From Stutzerimonas stutzeri (GTDB taxonomy: Bacteria > Pseudomonadota > Gammaproteobacteria > Pseudomonadales > Pseudomonadaceae), in the NCBI RefSeq assembly GCF_024448955.1, contig NZ_JAMOIH010000012.1, forward strand, positions 62,001-126,000: DNA of 64,000 bases. The letters are read 5' to 3'. Under the pieces are notes generated by a model that was given only the letters and a program-made list of their open reading frames with translations, did no database searches and was not told where the DNA came from. This document shows positions 1 through 8,502 of the stretch, piece after piece; positions within the stretch are counted from its first letter, which is position 1; every line of letters starts with the position of its first letter. A program made the position numbers and the translations under genes.

Positions 1-205
1 CTTCGCACACCGCGATGAACAGCCGAAGCGATACCGGATCGATATGCCACATGTCGAATCATCCTGAATGGGTGGCGAGAGCCTACCGAAAAAGCGATCG
101 GGCTGCTCTTTCGCTAATGCTCGAGCCTTTCATCCGCCGCGCAGAACGAATCGCCGAGCAGCGTTGCCGAAAGCACAACGAGACAATGAGCAAAAGGAGA
201 TCACC

Positions 206-574
206 ATGAACCGGCTTTTCGACAAGACCGCCCCGCAGAACGTGCATGGCTGGGAGCGCACCGCGTCAGTGGCGGGCGGCTTGATGCTGTTGGGCAAAGG
301 GCTGCGTCGCGGCGGCATCAGCGGTTTGCTGCAGCTCGCAATGGGCGGCATGGCGTTGGCACGTGGCATCAGCGGACGCTGCGAGGCCAAGCGCATACTG
401 ACCGAGACCGAACAGCCGCATCGCATTCAAGATCTGGCCAACAAGCAGCGTTATAGCCACATGCCGCTCGACTCGGAAGTGCACAGCCCCGACTTCGCAG
501 AGCCCGAAGTGAAGCTACCGGACACCACCCCGATGGGGCATGAAACTCACCCGGATAAGCAACGCACCAGCTAA
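206..574 (+). CDS. YgaP-like (DUF2892-type) small membrane protein
   Basis: This 122-residue protein has a short polar N-terminus, then a glycine-rich hydrophobic stretch of about 40 residues (roughly 24-55) that can form two short membrane helices, and a hydrophilic, acidic tail rich in proline and histidine. The layout resembles the YgaP-like/DUF2892 inner membrane proteins common in Pseudomonas. The ATG at 206 is chosen because a strong Shine-Dalgarno (AAAGGAGA, 193-200) sits 5 bases upstream; the frame is open further upstream but that part looks non-coding. No function can be derived. The family assignment is by pattern only. Confidence 0.7.
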   Translation: MNRLFDKTAPQNVHGWERTASVAGGLMLLGKGLRRGGISGLLQLAMGGMALARGISGRCEAKRILTETEQPHRIQDLANKQRYSHMPLDSEVHSPDFAEPEVKLPDTTPMGHETHPDKQRTS

Positions 575-808
575 AGCGACGCAGGTAGCGTTGCTCGTTA
601 TTCACTGCCTGCTCAAGTAGATGGACCGGTTTGCTGTCGCAGGACGGGTCCTCGACTTGGAGGTGCGGTTCTACTGAAGCTACAACAATCCGCTTCGCGC
701 CAAGTGCGTTCGAGAGCGCCGCCGAACGGCAATTGTCGGCATTTTGGCGGCATGGTATTTATGCGACGTGATTTCGTCACATTTCGTAAAACTCTCAGGA
801 TGACACCC

Positions 809-1003
809 ATGGACGCTATAAAGCTCGACGGCGAAGAAGCTGGACACTGGGGAGTGGTTTATTCCTATGGCAGCGTATTAGCGGTGTTCGATAACGAGCA
901 AGATGCTCAGAACGAAGCCGCTTGCTTTGGCGGTGCGGCCGTTCAGATTGCGCTAAGCGTCTGGACCGCACTTTGCGCGGCCCACGTAACGGCGCCGAGC
1001 TAA
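809..1003 (+). CDS. small hypothetical protein
   Basis: A 64-residue reading frame with a mixed, slightly acidic N-terminal half (MDAIKLDGEEAGHWGVVYSY) and an alanine-rich C-terminus. The ATG at 809 is preceded by AGGA at 797-800, a suitable spacing; a second ATG lies at 800 in the same frame. I do not recognise a family. It may be a species-level small protein; the good ribosome site is the main support. Confidence 0.4.
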   Translation: MDAIKLDGEEAGHWGVVYSYGSVLAVFDNEQDAQNEAACFGGAAVQIALSVWTALCAAHVTAPS

Positions 1004-1048
1004 CCGGTCAGTTGCCGATCAGTCAGCGCGCTCCGTCTTCCATTCTGC

Positions 1049-2257
1049 TCATCTGAGCGCTTGCTGGATGTCATCCACCACGGGCGATACATCGATCCGC
1101 TGAATCACTTTCTCGCGCTGCTGGAGCACGATATCCAGTACACGGCTGGGTTGAATGTCGATGTCGTCGAAGGTAATCAACTGCCCAGGCTCGACGGCTC
1201 TTTTGAGCACCGTGTTGCGGAGCAAACCGATGGGGACATGGTTAGGCTCATCGGCGAGCCGCACTGCTTCGCCACGCACATCGAAGCCTCCAATACCACG
1301 ACCAATCACGTCGCCCGACTTCATGACCCGCTTGGCTATCGCCGCGACGCCCAGGGTCGGTTCGGTCGCGTTGTTCAGCAGTACGCCGCCTCCGGCCAGC
1401 ACTCGACGGACTGTTTTTCCGACTTCGAGCGAGCAGAGATGGAAAGGACGCGTCAGCACGTAATACGGACCGGGACCCAGTTTGAAATACTCGATCGCAG
1501 GTGCCTGAACCTCATCGTGGCGACACACCAGAAACACCCCACCAGCCGGATAACCGCTAGGTACGACGTAATCGACGATGGGCTGCCCTATGCCGTCCGC
1601 AATCAGGCCGAGGACGTTTGCGCTGAGGTTCAGGTCGGTTGATGCCACCCCTTCCAGCCCCTGGCGAGAAATGGTCGCGCCGAAACCGTTACCGACAACC
1701 GCTTGCTCGATTTGCACCTTGGTGCCATCGGTGAAGGATGTGGTCTGCTCGATGCTGATGCCCTGCCGTTTGGCCCAGTAAGCCATGTCTTCGGGTGTCG
1801 GGTTGTGGTTCAGATAGCCCTTCATGTTGCCGTAGACGAGCGGCTTGAAGCCCATCTGCAAGGCGTCTTCTCGCAACGCCGCTAAAGAGCCCGGCTGATC
1901 ACCTTCGGCTTCGGTCAGCAACCCCTTGCCTGATAGATAAGAACCGGTGGTGACCTGAAGCTCGGCATTGACCGTGACCACCGGCAACCCGGCTTCGAAT
2001 GCACGCTCGATGACTTCCGTTCCGAAGAACACATCGCCCGTGCACTCGACGATGATGTCCGAGTTCGAAATGAGCTCATCAACGGAGTTGGTTAACGTAT
2101 CTCGCAGCGGGAAGTCGCTCAGCGTTCCAATGTTCCTGCGAGTCAGAACCCGACTGATCTGCAGATCCTTGTAGTGCTGCATGATCAGCCGGACGAAGCA
2201 ATGCGAAATCATCCCTGTGCCTGAAACACCCACTCGTCTAACTGCTGATTCGCCCAT
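1049..2257 (-). CDS. NAD(P)-binding SAF-domain oxidoreductase (COG4091-like)
   Basis: This 402-residue protein starts with a Rossmann fold (GVSGTGMISHCF, residues about 10-21) and resembles the predicted homoserine-dehydrogenase-like proteins of COG4091. These carry an N-terminal nucleotide-binding domain and a C-terminal SAF domain, seen here around residues 325-375 (VPIGLLRNTVLKRAVEPGQL). The substrate is not known for this branch, and I do not claim homoserine dehydrogenase activity. The start has a GGGA ribosome site about 8 bases upstream. It lies 68 bases downstream of the glycosyltransferase-RmlD fusion on the same strand, so the two are probably co-transcribed. That suggests a role in making a surface sugar or its precursor, which is inference from position only. 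Confidence 0.75.
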   Translation of the reverse strand: MGESAVRRVGVSGTGMISHCFVRLIMQHYKDLQISRVLTRRNIGTLSDFPLRDTLTNSVDELISNSDIIVECTGDVFFGTEVIERAFEAGLPVVTVNAELQVTTGSYLSGKGLLTEAEGDQPGSLAALREDALQMGFKPLVYGNMKGYLNHNPTPEDMAYWAKRQGISIEQTTSFTDGTKVQIEQAVVGNGFGATISRQGLEGVASTDLNLSANVLGLIADGIGQPIVDYVVPSGYPAGGVFLVCRHDEVQAPAIEYFKLGPGPYYVLTRPFHLCSLEVGKTVRRVLAGGGVLLNNATEPTLGVAAIAKRVMKSGDVIGRGIGGFDVRGEAVRLADEPNHVPIGLLRNTVLKRAVEPGQLITFDDIDIQPSRVLDIVLQQREKVIQRIDVSPVVDDIQQALR

Positions 2258-2325
2258 AACGAAAGTCCCTTTGGTTTGCGTGAAGCTCAGACTGTTACAT
2301 TTGGAAAAAGTTTAAATGGATGGCT

Positions 2326-4407
2326 TCACCGCTGGCTTGCCCCTTGCGCGCACTCGAAGCGAGTCAGGCATGGCCCAGCTCCTTCGTTTTGTGGGTGAGT
2401 CCGGAACGGCACGCGGCTTGGAGCCGGCCCGAAAGGCGTCGCTGGCACGTCGCTCATATGTCTGATCACATGCCGCAGCTCGTCGCGCCATGGTTTGGGC
2501 CTGATGCCAAAGGTGTCCTCGATCCGACTGCAATCGAGCACGGACCAGGCCGGCCGGGCCGCGGCGCGCGGCAGGCTTCCGCTCGTCACCGGCAGCACCT
2601 GCGGCGCCTTGTCTATCAAGCCGGTCCGTTCCGCTTCACGGAAAATCTCGACGGCGAATTCGGCCCACGAGCACGACGACAATCCACTGTAGTGGTACAG
2701 CCCCCACTCCAAATCACCATCGCGGCAATAGCGCAGCGCGAGCTCGATCAACACCCTGGCGACGCTCCGTGAGCGAGTCGGGCAGCCGACCTGATCGCTT
2801 ACGACAGATATCTCGTTCGTTTTGCGGCCGAGATTAAGCATCGTCTGCACGAAGTTGTTGCCATGCTCGCCGTAGATCCAGCTGGTGCGCAATATCAGAT
2901 ATCGATCCAGGGTTTCGCTGATGACGACCTCCCCCGCCCGCCGCGTTTTGCCATAGACGCAGATCGGCAGGGCCGGGTCGGTCTCTCGATAAGGCTGCGA
3001 GCCATCACCCGAAAAGACATATTCACTGGACAGGTGAAACAGCGGAATGCCGAACCGCTTGGCGGCCTGGGCGAGATTTCCAGCGCCGTCGCGATTAACC
3101 GCTTCGGCATGCGCGACCTCCGCCTCGGCATGATCGAGATTGGTATAGGCCGCCGCGTTGATGATCAGCGCCGGCCGGTAGTGCTCGATCGCCTGGGCAA
3201 TTTGCTCAGTTGATGTGATGTCGACGTCTTTATGCAGCAGGCCGATGGCTTCCAGCCCAAAACTTGGCGCCTGATTGACCAAGCAGCGCCCCACCTGCCC
3301 GCCTGCGCCGCATACCAGCACGCGCATGTTCGGCCTGAGCGAACGAGGCTGTCTCGATTCAGCATCGGTTGATTGCATTGCGCCGCCCTCAGCATCGGCT
3401 GATTCAACGGCTGGAAGCGGCGGAACCTTGACGACCTTCGACGTAGCGGTCATCGGCGTTGGAATCAACTCGCGTACGGTGACGCCAAGCGTTTCCACCG
3501 GCGCGTCGGCGGCTTCCGGCTCCGGTGCGAAGCGGAAGCTTTCGAGCAGACCTTTCGCCACGATCTTCGCCTTGGCGAACTGACCGCGCTGAAACATGCG
3601 AGCCACCTGCCCCAAGCGGGAAAACAACAAGCCCAGGACGCGACGCTTGCGAAAGTATTTACGCGCCACGAACAACTCGTTGCGCACCAGATGCCGATGC
3701 AACGCGACCCGGTTAGGGTCGGTCTCGCGCTGGATGTCGATAGTGCCGCTGACCCGCCGCATATGCAGCACCTTACTCGCAGCCACTAAATACCCGGGAG
3801 CCTCCTGACTGATACGTAAGGTGAACTCGGTATCGTCGCCCCACATGAACATCGATGCGATCGGCAGGCCATAGCGTTGCAGCGAAGCGCGCGGTACCAG
3901 GATTGAAACGAATGTCGCTGGGCGCACCGGGACCACTCCGAGATCGAGCAGTGCCGGCCAGTTCTCATAGGCAATGGCATTGGTGCGTTCGTCGATGCGC
4001 GGAACGTTGGTCAGCAGACCGTCTTCGGTATAGGCCCTCGATAAGAGGAAAGAATGCGGCTTGTCCTGGGCTCGAAGCTTTTCGCCGGCCTCGGTCAGCT
4101 TCTGTAGCGCGTCCGGCTCGGGAATGACATCGTCATCCATCATCCAGACGAAATCGGCGCCAAGCTGGTAGGCAATACGGAACCCGGCGCTGAACCCACC
4201 CGATGCGCCCGTGTTGTGCGACAGCACATACACCTTCAGGTTTGGTAGTTGCGACTCGAGCAACATTTCCTCGGTCCCGTCATTGCTGGCGTTATCAATG
4301 ACGATGACCCCATCGCACGGCCGGCTTTGCGCGTTGATCCCATCGAGGCAGCGTTTGAGCAAATCCTTGCGTTTGTACGACAGTACGACTGCGTATATCT
4401 GATCCAT
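2326..4407 (-). CDS. GT2 glycosyltransferase fused to RmlD-like dTDP-4-dehydrorhamnose reductase
   Basis: A 693-residue two-domain protein. Residues 1 to about 290 form a family-2 glycosyltransferase of the rhamnosyl/galactofuranosyl type: early VVLSYKR, an IDNASNDGT nucleotide loop and an acidic metal-binding DDD at 91-93. After a proline-rich linker, residues 361 to about 650 form an extended SDR domain of the RmlD family (GAGGQVG at 367-373, RTSWIYG). RmlD normally makes dTDP-L-rhamnose, so the fusion would join donor synthesis and transfer. The catalytic positions are altered: the usual STDY is SSEY (460-463), and the usual YxxxK is Y485-GKT-R489. The last 40 residues look unrelated to RmlD. 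The ATG at 4407 starts the GT fold; the frame is open for 35 more codons upstream. Whether the SDR half is active is unknown. Confidence 0.85.
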   Translation of the reverse strand: MDQIYAVVLSYKRKDLLKRCLDGINAQSRPCDGVIVIDNASNDGTEEMLLESQLPNLKVYVLSHNTGASGGFSAGFRIAYQLGADFVWMMDDDVIPEPDALQKLTEAGEKLRAQDKPHSFLLSRAYTEDGLLTNVPRIDERTNAIAYENWPALLDLGVVPVRPATFVSILVPRASLQRYGLPIASMFMWGDDTEFTLRISQEAPGYLVAASKVLHMRRVSGTIDIQRETDPNRVALHRHLVRNELFVARKYFRKRRVLGLLFSRLGQVARMFQRGQFAKAKIVAKGLLESFRFAPEPEAADAPVETLGVTVRELIPTPMTATSKVVKVPPLPAVESADAEGGAMQSTDAESRQPRSLRPNMRVLVCGAGGQVGRCLVNQAPSFGLEAIGLLHKDVDITSTEQIAQAIEHYRPALIINAAAYTNLDHAEAEVAHAEAVNRDGAGNLAQAAKRFGIPLFHLSSEYVFSGDGSQPYRETDPALPICVYGKTRRAGEVVISETLDRYLILRTSWIYGEHGNNFVQTMLNLGRKTNEISVVSDQVGCPTRSRSVARVLIELALRYCRDGDLEWGLYHYSGLSSCSWAEFAVEIFREAERTGLIDKAPQVLPVTSGSLPRAAARPAWSVLDCSRIEDTFGIRPKPWRDELRHVIRHMSDVPATPFGPAPSRVPFRTHPQNEGAGPCLTRFECAQGASQR

Positions 4408-4828
4408 TGGTCGCTCGGTCTCTGATCGAGAAGGCAGGTGGCATCCAAGCCCAGCAGTCGCCCAGCGATTGGTCACGTGGTTGGCGTCGGGGCGCCGCTG
4501 CGGCAACGCCATGGTTTATCCACAGCGCTCAGCTCCGACCCAGGAAGACGAATGGGGTTCAGTGATTTGCAACGAAATGTGGCGAAATCGGACGCTGACT
4601 CTCGATACACAGCAACCGCAGCGCCCGTCTTTTCAGCCTGTCATTCGCTGTTGCGTCTGAAAGTCTGATACGAGCACGTTATCCCGTGGCAACGAAGATT
4701 CTCCAAGTGCACGTGTCCCGGTTTCCGCGTCAAGCATGGCAACAACAGCGCACCGTTGAAATGGGCTAACTCCGAACTCAGCCGGTCAGCCCTGTTCACA
4801 TGCTCAGAAGCCACAACGGAGAATCAGA
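4408..4828. other. gene-free divergent spacer
   Basis: 421 bases between two divergent genes. Short frames exist on both strands but none has a good ribosome site or protein-like composition. It presumably carries the promoters for both sides; I see no clear motif. Confidence 0.5.
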
Positions 4829-5191
4829 ATGAAAACATCGTTATTGGCGCTGGTCACTCTGGCGTTTGCACTCCCGGCCCTTGGGCAGGACGTGCAGGTA
4901 TCCACTCGGCTGAATGGAATGGACATCGAGGTGGTGCCGCTCGGCGTGCCAGAGGCCTCGTCCAGCAAGGTGGACCTGGTCGGCGTGCCAGCGGTGAAAG
5001 TAACCAACCGCAGCAACGAGATTGCGTCGTGCCAATTTCATGCATTGCCCGAGGAAACAGTCATGACGGCGACACCAGCGTTCTCGGTAAATCCCAACGA
5101 GCAAGTCGTCATGCGGGTGCCTGGAAAATACTCTGCCGGTGGGCCAATCGCGCTGCTGGTGTGCGAACCGGAAGGCGTCCCGGAACGCTGA
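4829..5191 (+). CDS. small secreted protein of unknown function
   Basis: A 120-residue protein with a clear Sec signal peptide (MKTSLLALVTLAFALPALGQ, cleavage after about residue 19). The mature part is about 100 residues and beta-rich, with two cysteines (in IASCQF and LLVCEP) that could form a disulfide in the periplasm. Similar Pseudomonas proteins are sometimes labelled 3-phosphoglycerate kinase in databases, but there is no kinase fold or nucleotide-binding motif here and I regard that name as an error. The ribosome site GGAG lies about 8 bases upstream. The role is unknown. Confidence 0.75.
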   Translation: MKTSLLALVTLAFALPALGQDVQVSTRLNGMDIEVVPLGVPEASSSKVDLVGVPAVKVTNRSNEIASCQFHALPEETVMTATPAFSVNPNEQVVMRVPGKYSAGGPIALLVCEPEGVPER

Positions 5192-5752
5192 TCCTAGATC
5201 GCAGCCGAATTTCCTGATGAATGAAGCTGGCACCAACGCGCCGGCTCATCGGCAAATCGAAAATCAGGAGAACGTCATGCGCAGACCGTTTCTAACGTCA
5301 ATGGATCGTCACCGAGGACGGTCGCGTGATTAAAGGCATGCCCGAGAATGATTCAGTGCCTAACCGAAACATGCACCGCACCGAACAAGAAACGGTGACC
5401 GATGACCCGCCACACGAAGCTGCGACACCGGGAGAAATCGAATAGCTGACAGACTTAGGGCCGCTTCGATACCCACTTGCCTTAAGCGAACCGAATGTCA
5501 AAGAAAAAAGTTGAATGAGCCGCTCCATGCCGGCTGCTTAAGATATGCGCGTCAACAATACGATCAACCTGATCGGCCCGTAAGTCGTTGTGCTTGCTCG
5601 GCCGGCCTATGCTCGTATGCGCTGGCGTATGTAACGGGAATTTAAACCCGCCTCCTTTGCCTGCGTATTGTCAGTCCCAACACTTATGGAACGCCAAGCG
5701 CCTGGCACGCTCCCACCTTGATACGCCTCTGACTGATCCATGGGAGACCTCA
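5192..5752. other. spacer with one possible broken small gene
   Basis: 561 bases between two plus-strand genes. Apart from the possible frameshifted small frame at 5278-5445, I see no protein-like frame and no terminator. Confidence 0.4.
5278..5445 (+). pseudogene. possible frameshifted small ORF
   Basis: An ATG at 5278 with a good AGGAGA site (5267-5272) opens a frame that ends after 18 codons. Immediately overlapping it, another frame reads WIVTEDGRVIKGMPENDSVP and continues to a stop at 5443-5445, but it has no good start of its own: ATG 5338 lacks a proper ribosome site, and an in-frame stop lies just upstream. The second frame looks protein-like (hydrophilic, acidic tail). A one-base shift near 5295-5305 would join the two into a protein of about 55 residues. 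It could also be chance. Confidence 0.3.
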
Positions 5753-6787
5753 ATGACACAGCAGTCGCAACACAATCGCAGCATTCGTCTCGCCTCACGC
5801 CCTCAGGGCGCGCCCACGCCGGACAATTTCCGCCTGGAAACCAGCTCGGTACCGAGCCCCGAAGACGGCCAGCTATTGCTGCGCACCGTCTACCTCTCGC
5901 TGGACCCCTACATGCGCGGTCGGATGAGCGCCGGGCCGTCCTACGCGCCGCCGATGGAGGTCGGCGATGTGATGGTCGGCGGTACGGTCTGTCGGGTCGT
6001 CAAGTCCCGTCATTCGGACTATCAGGAAGGTGACTGGGTGCTCAGCGGTAATGGCTGGCAGGACTATGCCCTTTCTAGCGGCGAAGGGCTGCTCAAGCTC
6101 AGCCGCGACATGAAGAATCCGTCCCACGCACTGGGCGTGCTGGGCATGCCGGGATTCACGGCTTATATGGGTCTGCTGGATATCGGCCAGCCCAAAGCTG
6201 GGGAAACGCTGGTGGTTGCGGCGGCCACCGGGCCGGTGGGCGCCACGGTCGGCCAGATCGGCAAGCTCAAGGGTTGTCGTGTGGTGGGCATCGCTGGTGG
6301 TCCAGACAAATGCCGTCATGCGGTCGAAACCCTCGGCTTCGATGCCTCCATCGATCACCGCGCCGAGGACTTCCCTCAGCAATTGGCCGAGCAATGCCCA
6401 GATGGCATCGACGTGTATTTCGAGAACGTCGGCGGCAAGGTGTTTGATGCGGTGCTGCCATTGTTCAACACCAGCGCGCGGGTGCCGGTCTGTGGTGTGG
6501 TCGCCCAGTACAACAGCACCGGCCTGCCGGATGGGCCGGATCGGTTGCCATTGCTGCTCGACACTCTGTTGAAGAAGCGCATGCGCATGCAGGGCTTCAT
6601 CATCTTCAACGACTACGGCCACCGCTATGACGAGTTCGCCCGCGACATGGGCGCCTGGTATGCCGAGGGCAAGATCAAGTACCGCGAGCAGATCGTGCAA
6701 GGGCTGGAAAATGCACCCGAGGCGCTCATCGGGCTGCTTGAAGGCAAGAACTTCGGCAAGCTGGTGGTGCAGGTGGGCGATGCCTGA
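5753..6787 (+). CDS. NADP-dependent MDR-family oxidoreductase, CurA-like
   Basis: A 344-residue zinc-independent medium-chain dehydrogenase/reductase of the alkenal/one oxidoreductase (CurA, leukotriene B4 12-hydroxydehydrogenase) type. Visible marks are the N-terminal SLDPYMRGRM loop, a cofactor loop AAATGPVGATVGQIGK at about residues 153-168, and the YFENVGG stretch. Family members reduce the C=C bond of alpha,beta-unsaturated carbonyl compounds with NADPH in the cytosol, often as detoxification. The ATG at 5753 follows GGGAGACC with correct spacing, and its length matches the family. The frame is open for 55 codons upstream, which I leave out. It stands alone; a REP pair follows it. Confidence 0.88.
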   Translation: MTQQSQHNRSIRLASRPQGAPTPDNFRLETSSVPSPEDGQLLLRTVYLSLDPYMRGRMSAGPSYAPPMEVGDVMVGGTVCRVVKSRHSDYQEGDWVLSGNGWQDYALSSGEGLLKLSRDMKNPSHALGVLGMPGFTAYMGLLDIGQPKAGETLVVAAATGPVGATVGQIGKLKGCRVVGIAGGPDKCRHAVETLGFDASIDHRAEDFPQQLAEQCPDGIDVYFENVGGKVFDAVLPLFNTSARVPVCGVVAQYNSTGLPDGPDRLPLLLDTLLKKRMRMQGFIIFNDYGHRYDEFARDMGAWYAEGKIKYREQIVQGLENAPEALIGLLEGKNFGKLVVQVGDA

Positions 6788-6812
6788 AGGTTGGGTGTGG
6801 CATCGACAGCAT

Positions 6813-6890
6813 GATTCGCGAGCAAGCTCGCTCCTACGGACGGTGCGCGATCTACGCTCTTGTAGGAGCCAGCTTGCTGGCGAAGCGAGG
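6813..6890. repeat. inverted pair of Pseudomonas-type REP palindromes
   Basis: Two copies of a palindromic unit in opposite orientation: GCGAGCAAGCTCGCTCCTAC (from 6818) and GTAGGAGCCAGCTTGCTGGC (from 6861). This is the GTAGGAG(C/G)-type REP of Pseudomonas, arranged as a REPIN between two convergent genes. A second pair lies at 13842-13938. Confidence 0.8.
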
Positions 6891-6979
6891 CCCACACGGC
6901 CTTCGACTGCCCGCCTAACTGTGCCGTTCGCCAGCAACGCCTGACGTCCCTCCTGGCTCGCACAGACTTTGGTCGATAG

Positions 6980-8326
6980 TCAGCTTTGGCTCAGCCCGGT
7001 CGATACTTCACAACGGCGTGCATCTCTGGCCTGCTGCTGGTGCGGCGGACGGACGCCAGCGATGGGGCTGGCCAGACGGATCTTCAGAAACTCGGTGACG
7101 TCCGCCGCCAGTGCTCGCCCGCCGCCGCCCGGGAAGTTGTTGTCGTTGGTCACCAGCAAGGTGCGGGAATCCAGCGGCAACACGCTTTCAATGGTCACGT
7201 AGGGAAAGGTGAATGTCCGTTGCCCGTCGCCGTTCAGATCATCGGGATCGGCCAGTTGCATGAGGTCGACAACTTCAGTCTTGTGCACTTCCCCGCCACT
7301 GGCGACACCGCGGGTTTCGATCAGGTAGATTTTCTTGAACGGGGTGCCGTTGGTGGCGGTTGCGTTATTGCGCTCGATGACTAGGAAGCGCGTCTCATCG
7401 ATCGCAGTCATGTCACCGATGGCGTGTTCGGGTTCCTGCAGGCGGTAGAAGAACACCTTACCGGTGTAGCGCTCCTGATCGATGTCGAACTCGTTGATAC
7501 GCAAGGTACCGGCCGCATCACCGCTGACAGCCTTTTCCAGCAGCGCGTACAGCCGGTCCCCGCGCGGGTTGATCGCCATGCCTTCGAAACCGCCGGACCC
7601 GCCCAAGTTGGCGATGGCTCGCCCCGCCATCACATCGGCATGCTGCGGCGCGTAGACACCCGGCAGTGAAATGGCGCTGCGAGTGACGGTGCCCGACACA
7701 TCGGTCTTGATCAGGTAAGGCCCGAACTCGTCGCCAAACCACATCGCGCAATTCTTGTCTCGGCGCACCGATTCGATGTCCAGGTCAGCGCCCGTCAGCA
7801 GGCGGCCGAAACCGATTGCACTGTCGACACGTGGCTTGGAGCCGTCGTTGTAATAAAAGCGGTAATCGGCCTGGATCGGTAGCTCAAGCTTCTGGTTGAT
7901 GTCGTTTAGCGTGAGGCGCGACGTGTGGGTGAAGCGAGCCAGCGGCGCACCGCTGAGATAGTCGCTCGCACTGACTTTCCCGCTTCCGCCGTTGGCCGTA
8001 CGGAAATCAGGCCGCACGCTGTAGAGCCGCAACAGCGTGTCTGCGGAGTTCGTCTGCCCACCGAAGCCGTTGTCGGTCATGAATATGAAGCTGTTTTCAT
8101 CCGCGCCCGGCAGAACTGCGGAAAAGCCTTGCACCGGCTGGCGATCTTCATACGGTGGCGCAAAGGTGCCGTAAGGGTTGGCGCTAGCCATCTGACCCGA
8201 TGTCGGACCGTCGGAAAAGGTGTCGGCGGGCATCATCGCCCAGCCTACCAGGGTGTTGCTGGTGGCCATCGCAGGGGCGGAGATCGCAGCGGCAAGCGCC
8301 ACGACCAGCGGCTTCGGGATTCGCAT
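6980..8326 (-). CDS. esterase-like activity of phytase family protein, secreted
   Basis: A 448-residue protein with a signal peptide (MRIPKPLVVALAAAISAPAM, cleaved near residue 21). The rest fits the PF13449 (esterase-like activity of phytase) proteins: FMTDNGFGGQTNS near the N-terminus, a SVRRDKNCAMWFGDEFGPY segment, a GGSGGFEGMAI segment and a C-terminal LLVTNDNNFPGGGGR. These are beta-propeller proteins of the periplasm or outside; some members cleave phosphate or acyl esters, but the natural substrate is mostly unknown. The start has a GGAG about 10 bases upstream. The tail (PPHQQQARDARRCEVSTGLS) looks non-homologous and may be a read-on past the usual stop. Confidence 0.85.
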   Translation of the reverse strand: MRIPKPLVVALAAAISAPAMATSNTLVGWAMMPADTFSDGPTSGQMASANPYGTFAPPYEDRQPVQGFSAVLPGADENSFIFMTDNGFGGQTNSADTLLRLYSVRPDFRTANGGSGKVSASDYLSGAPLARFTHTSRLTLNDINQKLELPIQADYRFYYNDGSKPRVDSAIGFGRLLTGADLDIESVRRDKNCAMWFGDEFGPYLIKTDVSGTVTRSAISLPGVYAPQHADVMAGRAIANLGGSGGFEGMAINPRGDRLYALLEKAVSGDAAGTLRINEFDIDQERYTGKVFFYRLQEPEHAIGDMTAIDETRFLVIERNNATATNGTPFKKIYLIETRGVASGGEVHKTEVVDLMQLADPDDLNGDGQRTFTFPYVTIESVLPLDSRTLLVTNDNNFPGGGGRALAADVTEFLKIRLASPIAGVRPPHQQQARDARRCEVSTGLSQS

Positions 8327-8502
8327 GAGTCAGTGTCTCCATCCGGGCGGAGCCAGGCCGCGCGGCATGCACGACGCTCTGGCATCGGAGAACAACCTTA
8401 GGAAACGACTGTGTCAGGAATATGGCTAAAACTGACGCAGCGTCGGCAAGCTGACGCTAGACCACTCAATTACATGATGCAACTCGGCCTCAAGCTGGCG
8501 TC

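Noticed and set aside
15..209. Small plus-strand frame at the left edge
   Set aside because: No ribosome site and unlikely composition; the next frame with a strong site at 206 is preferred.
5873..6937. 354-codon minus-strand frame opposite the CurA-like gene
   Set aside because: Histidine- and arginine-rich shadow; the plus strand carries a complete MDR-family enzyme.
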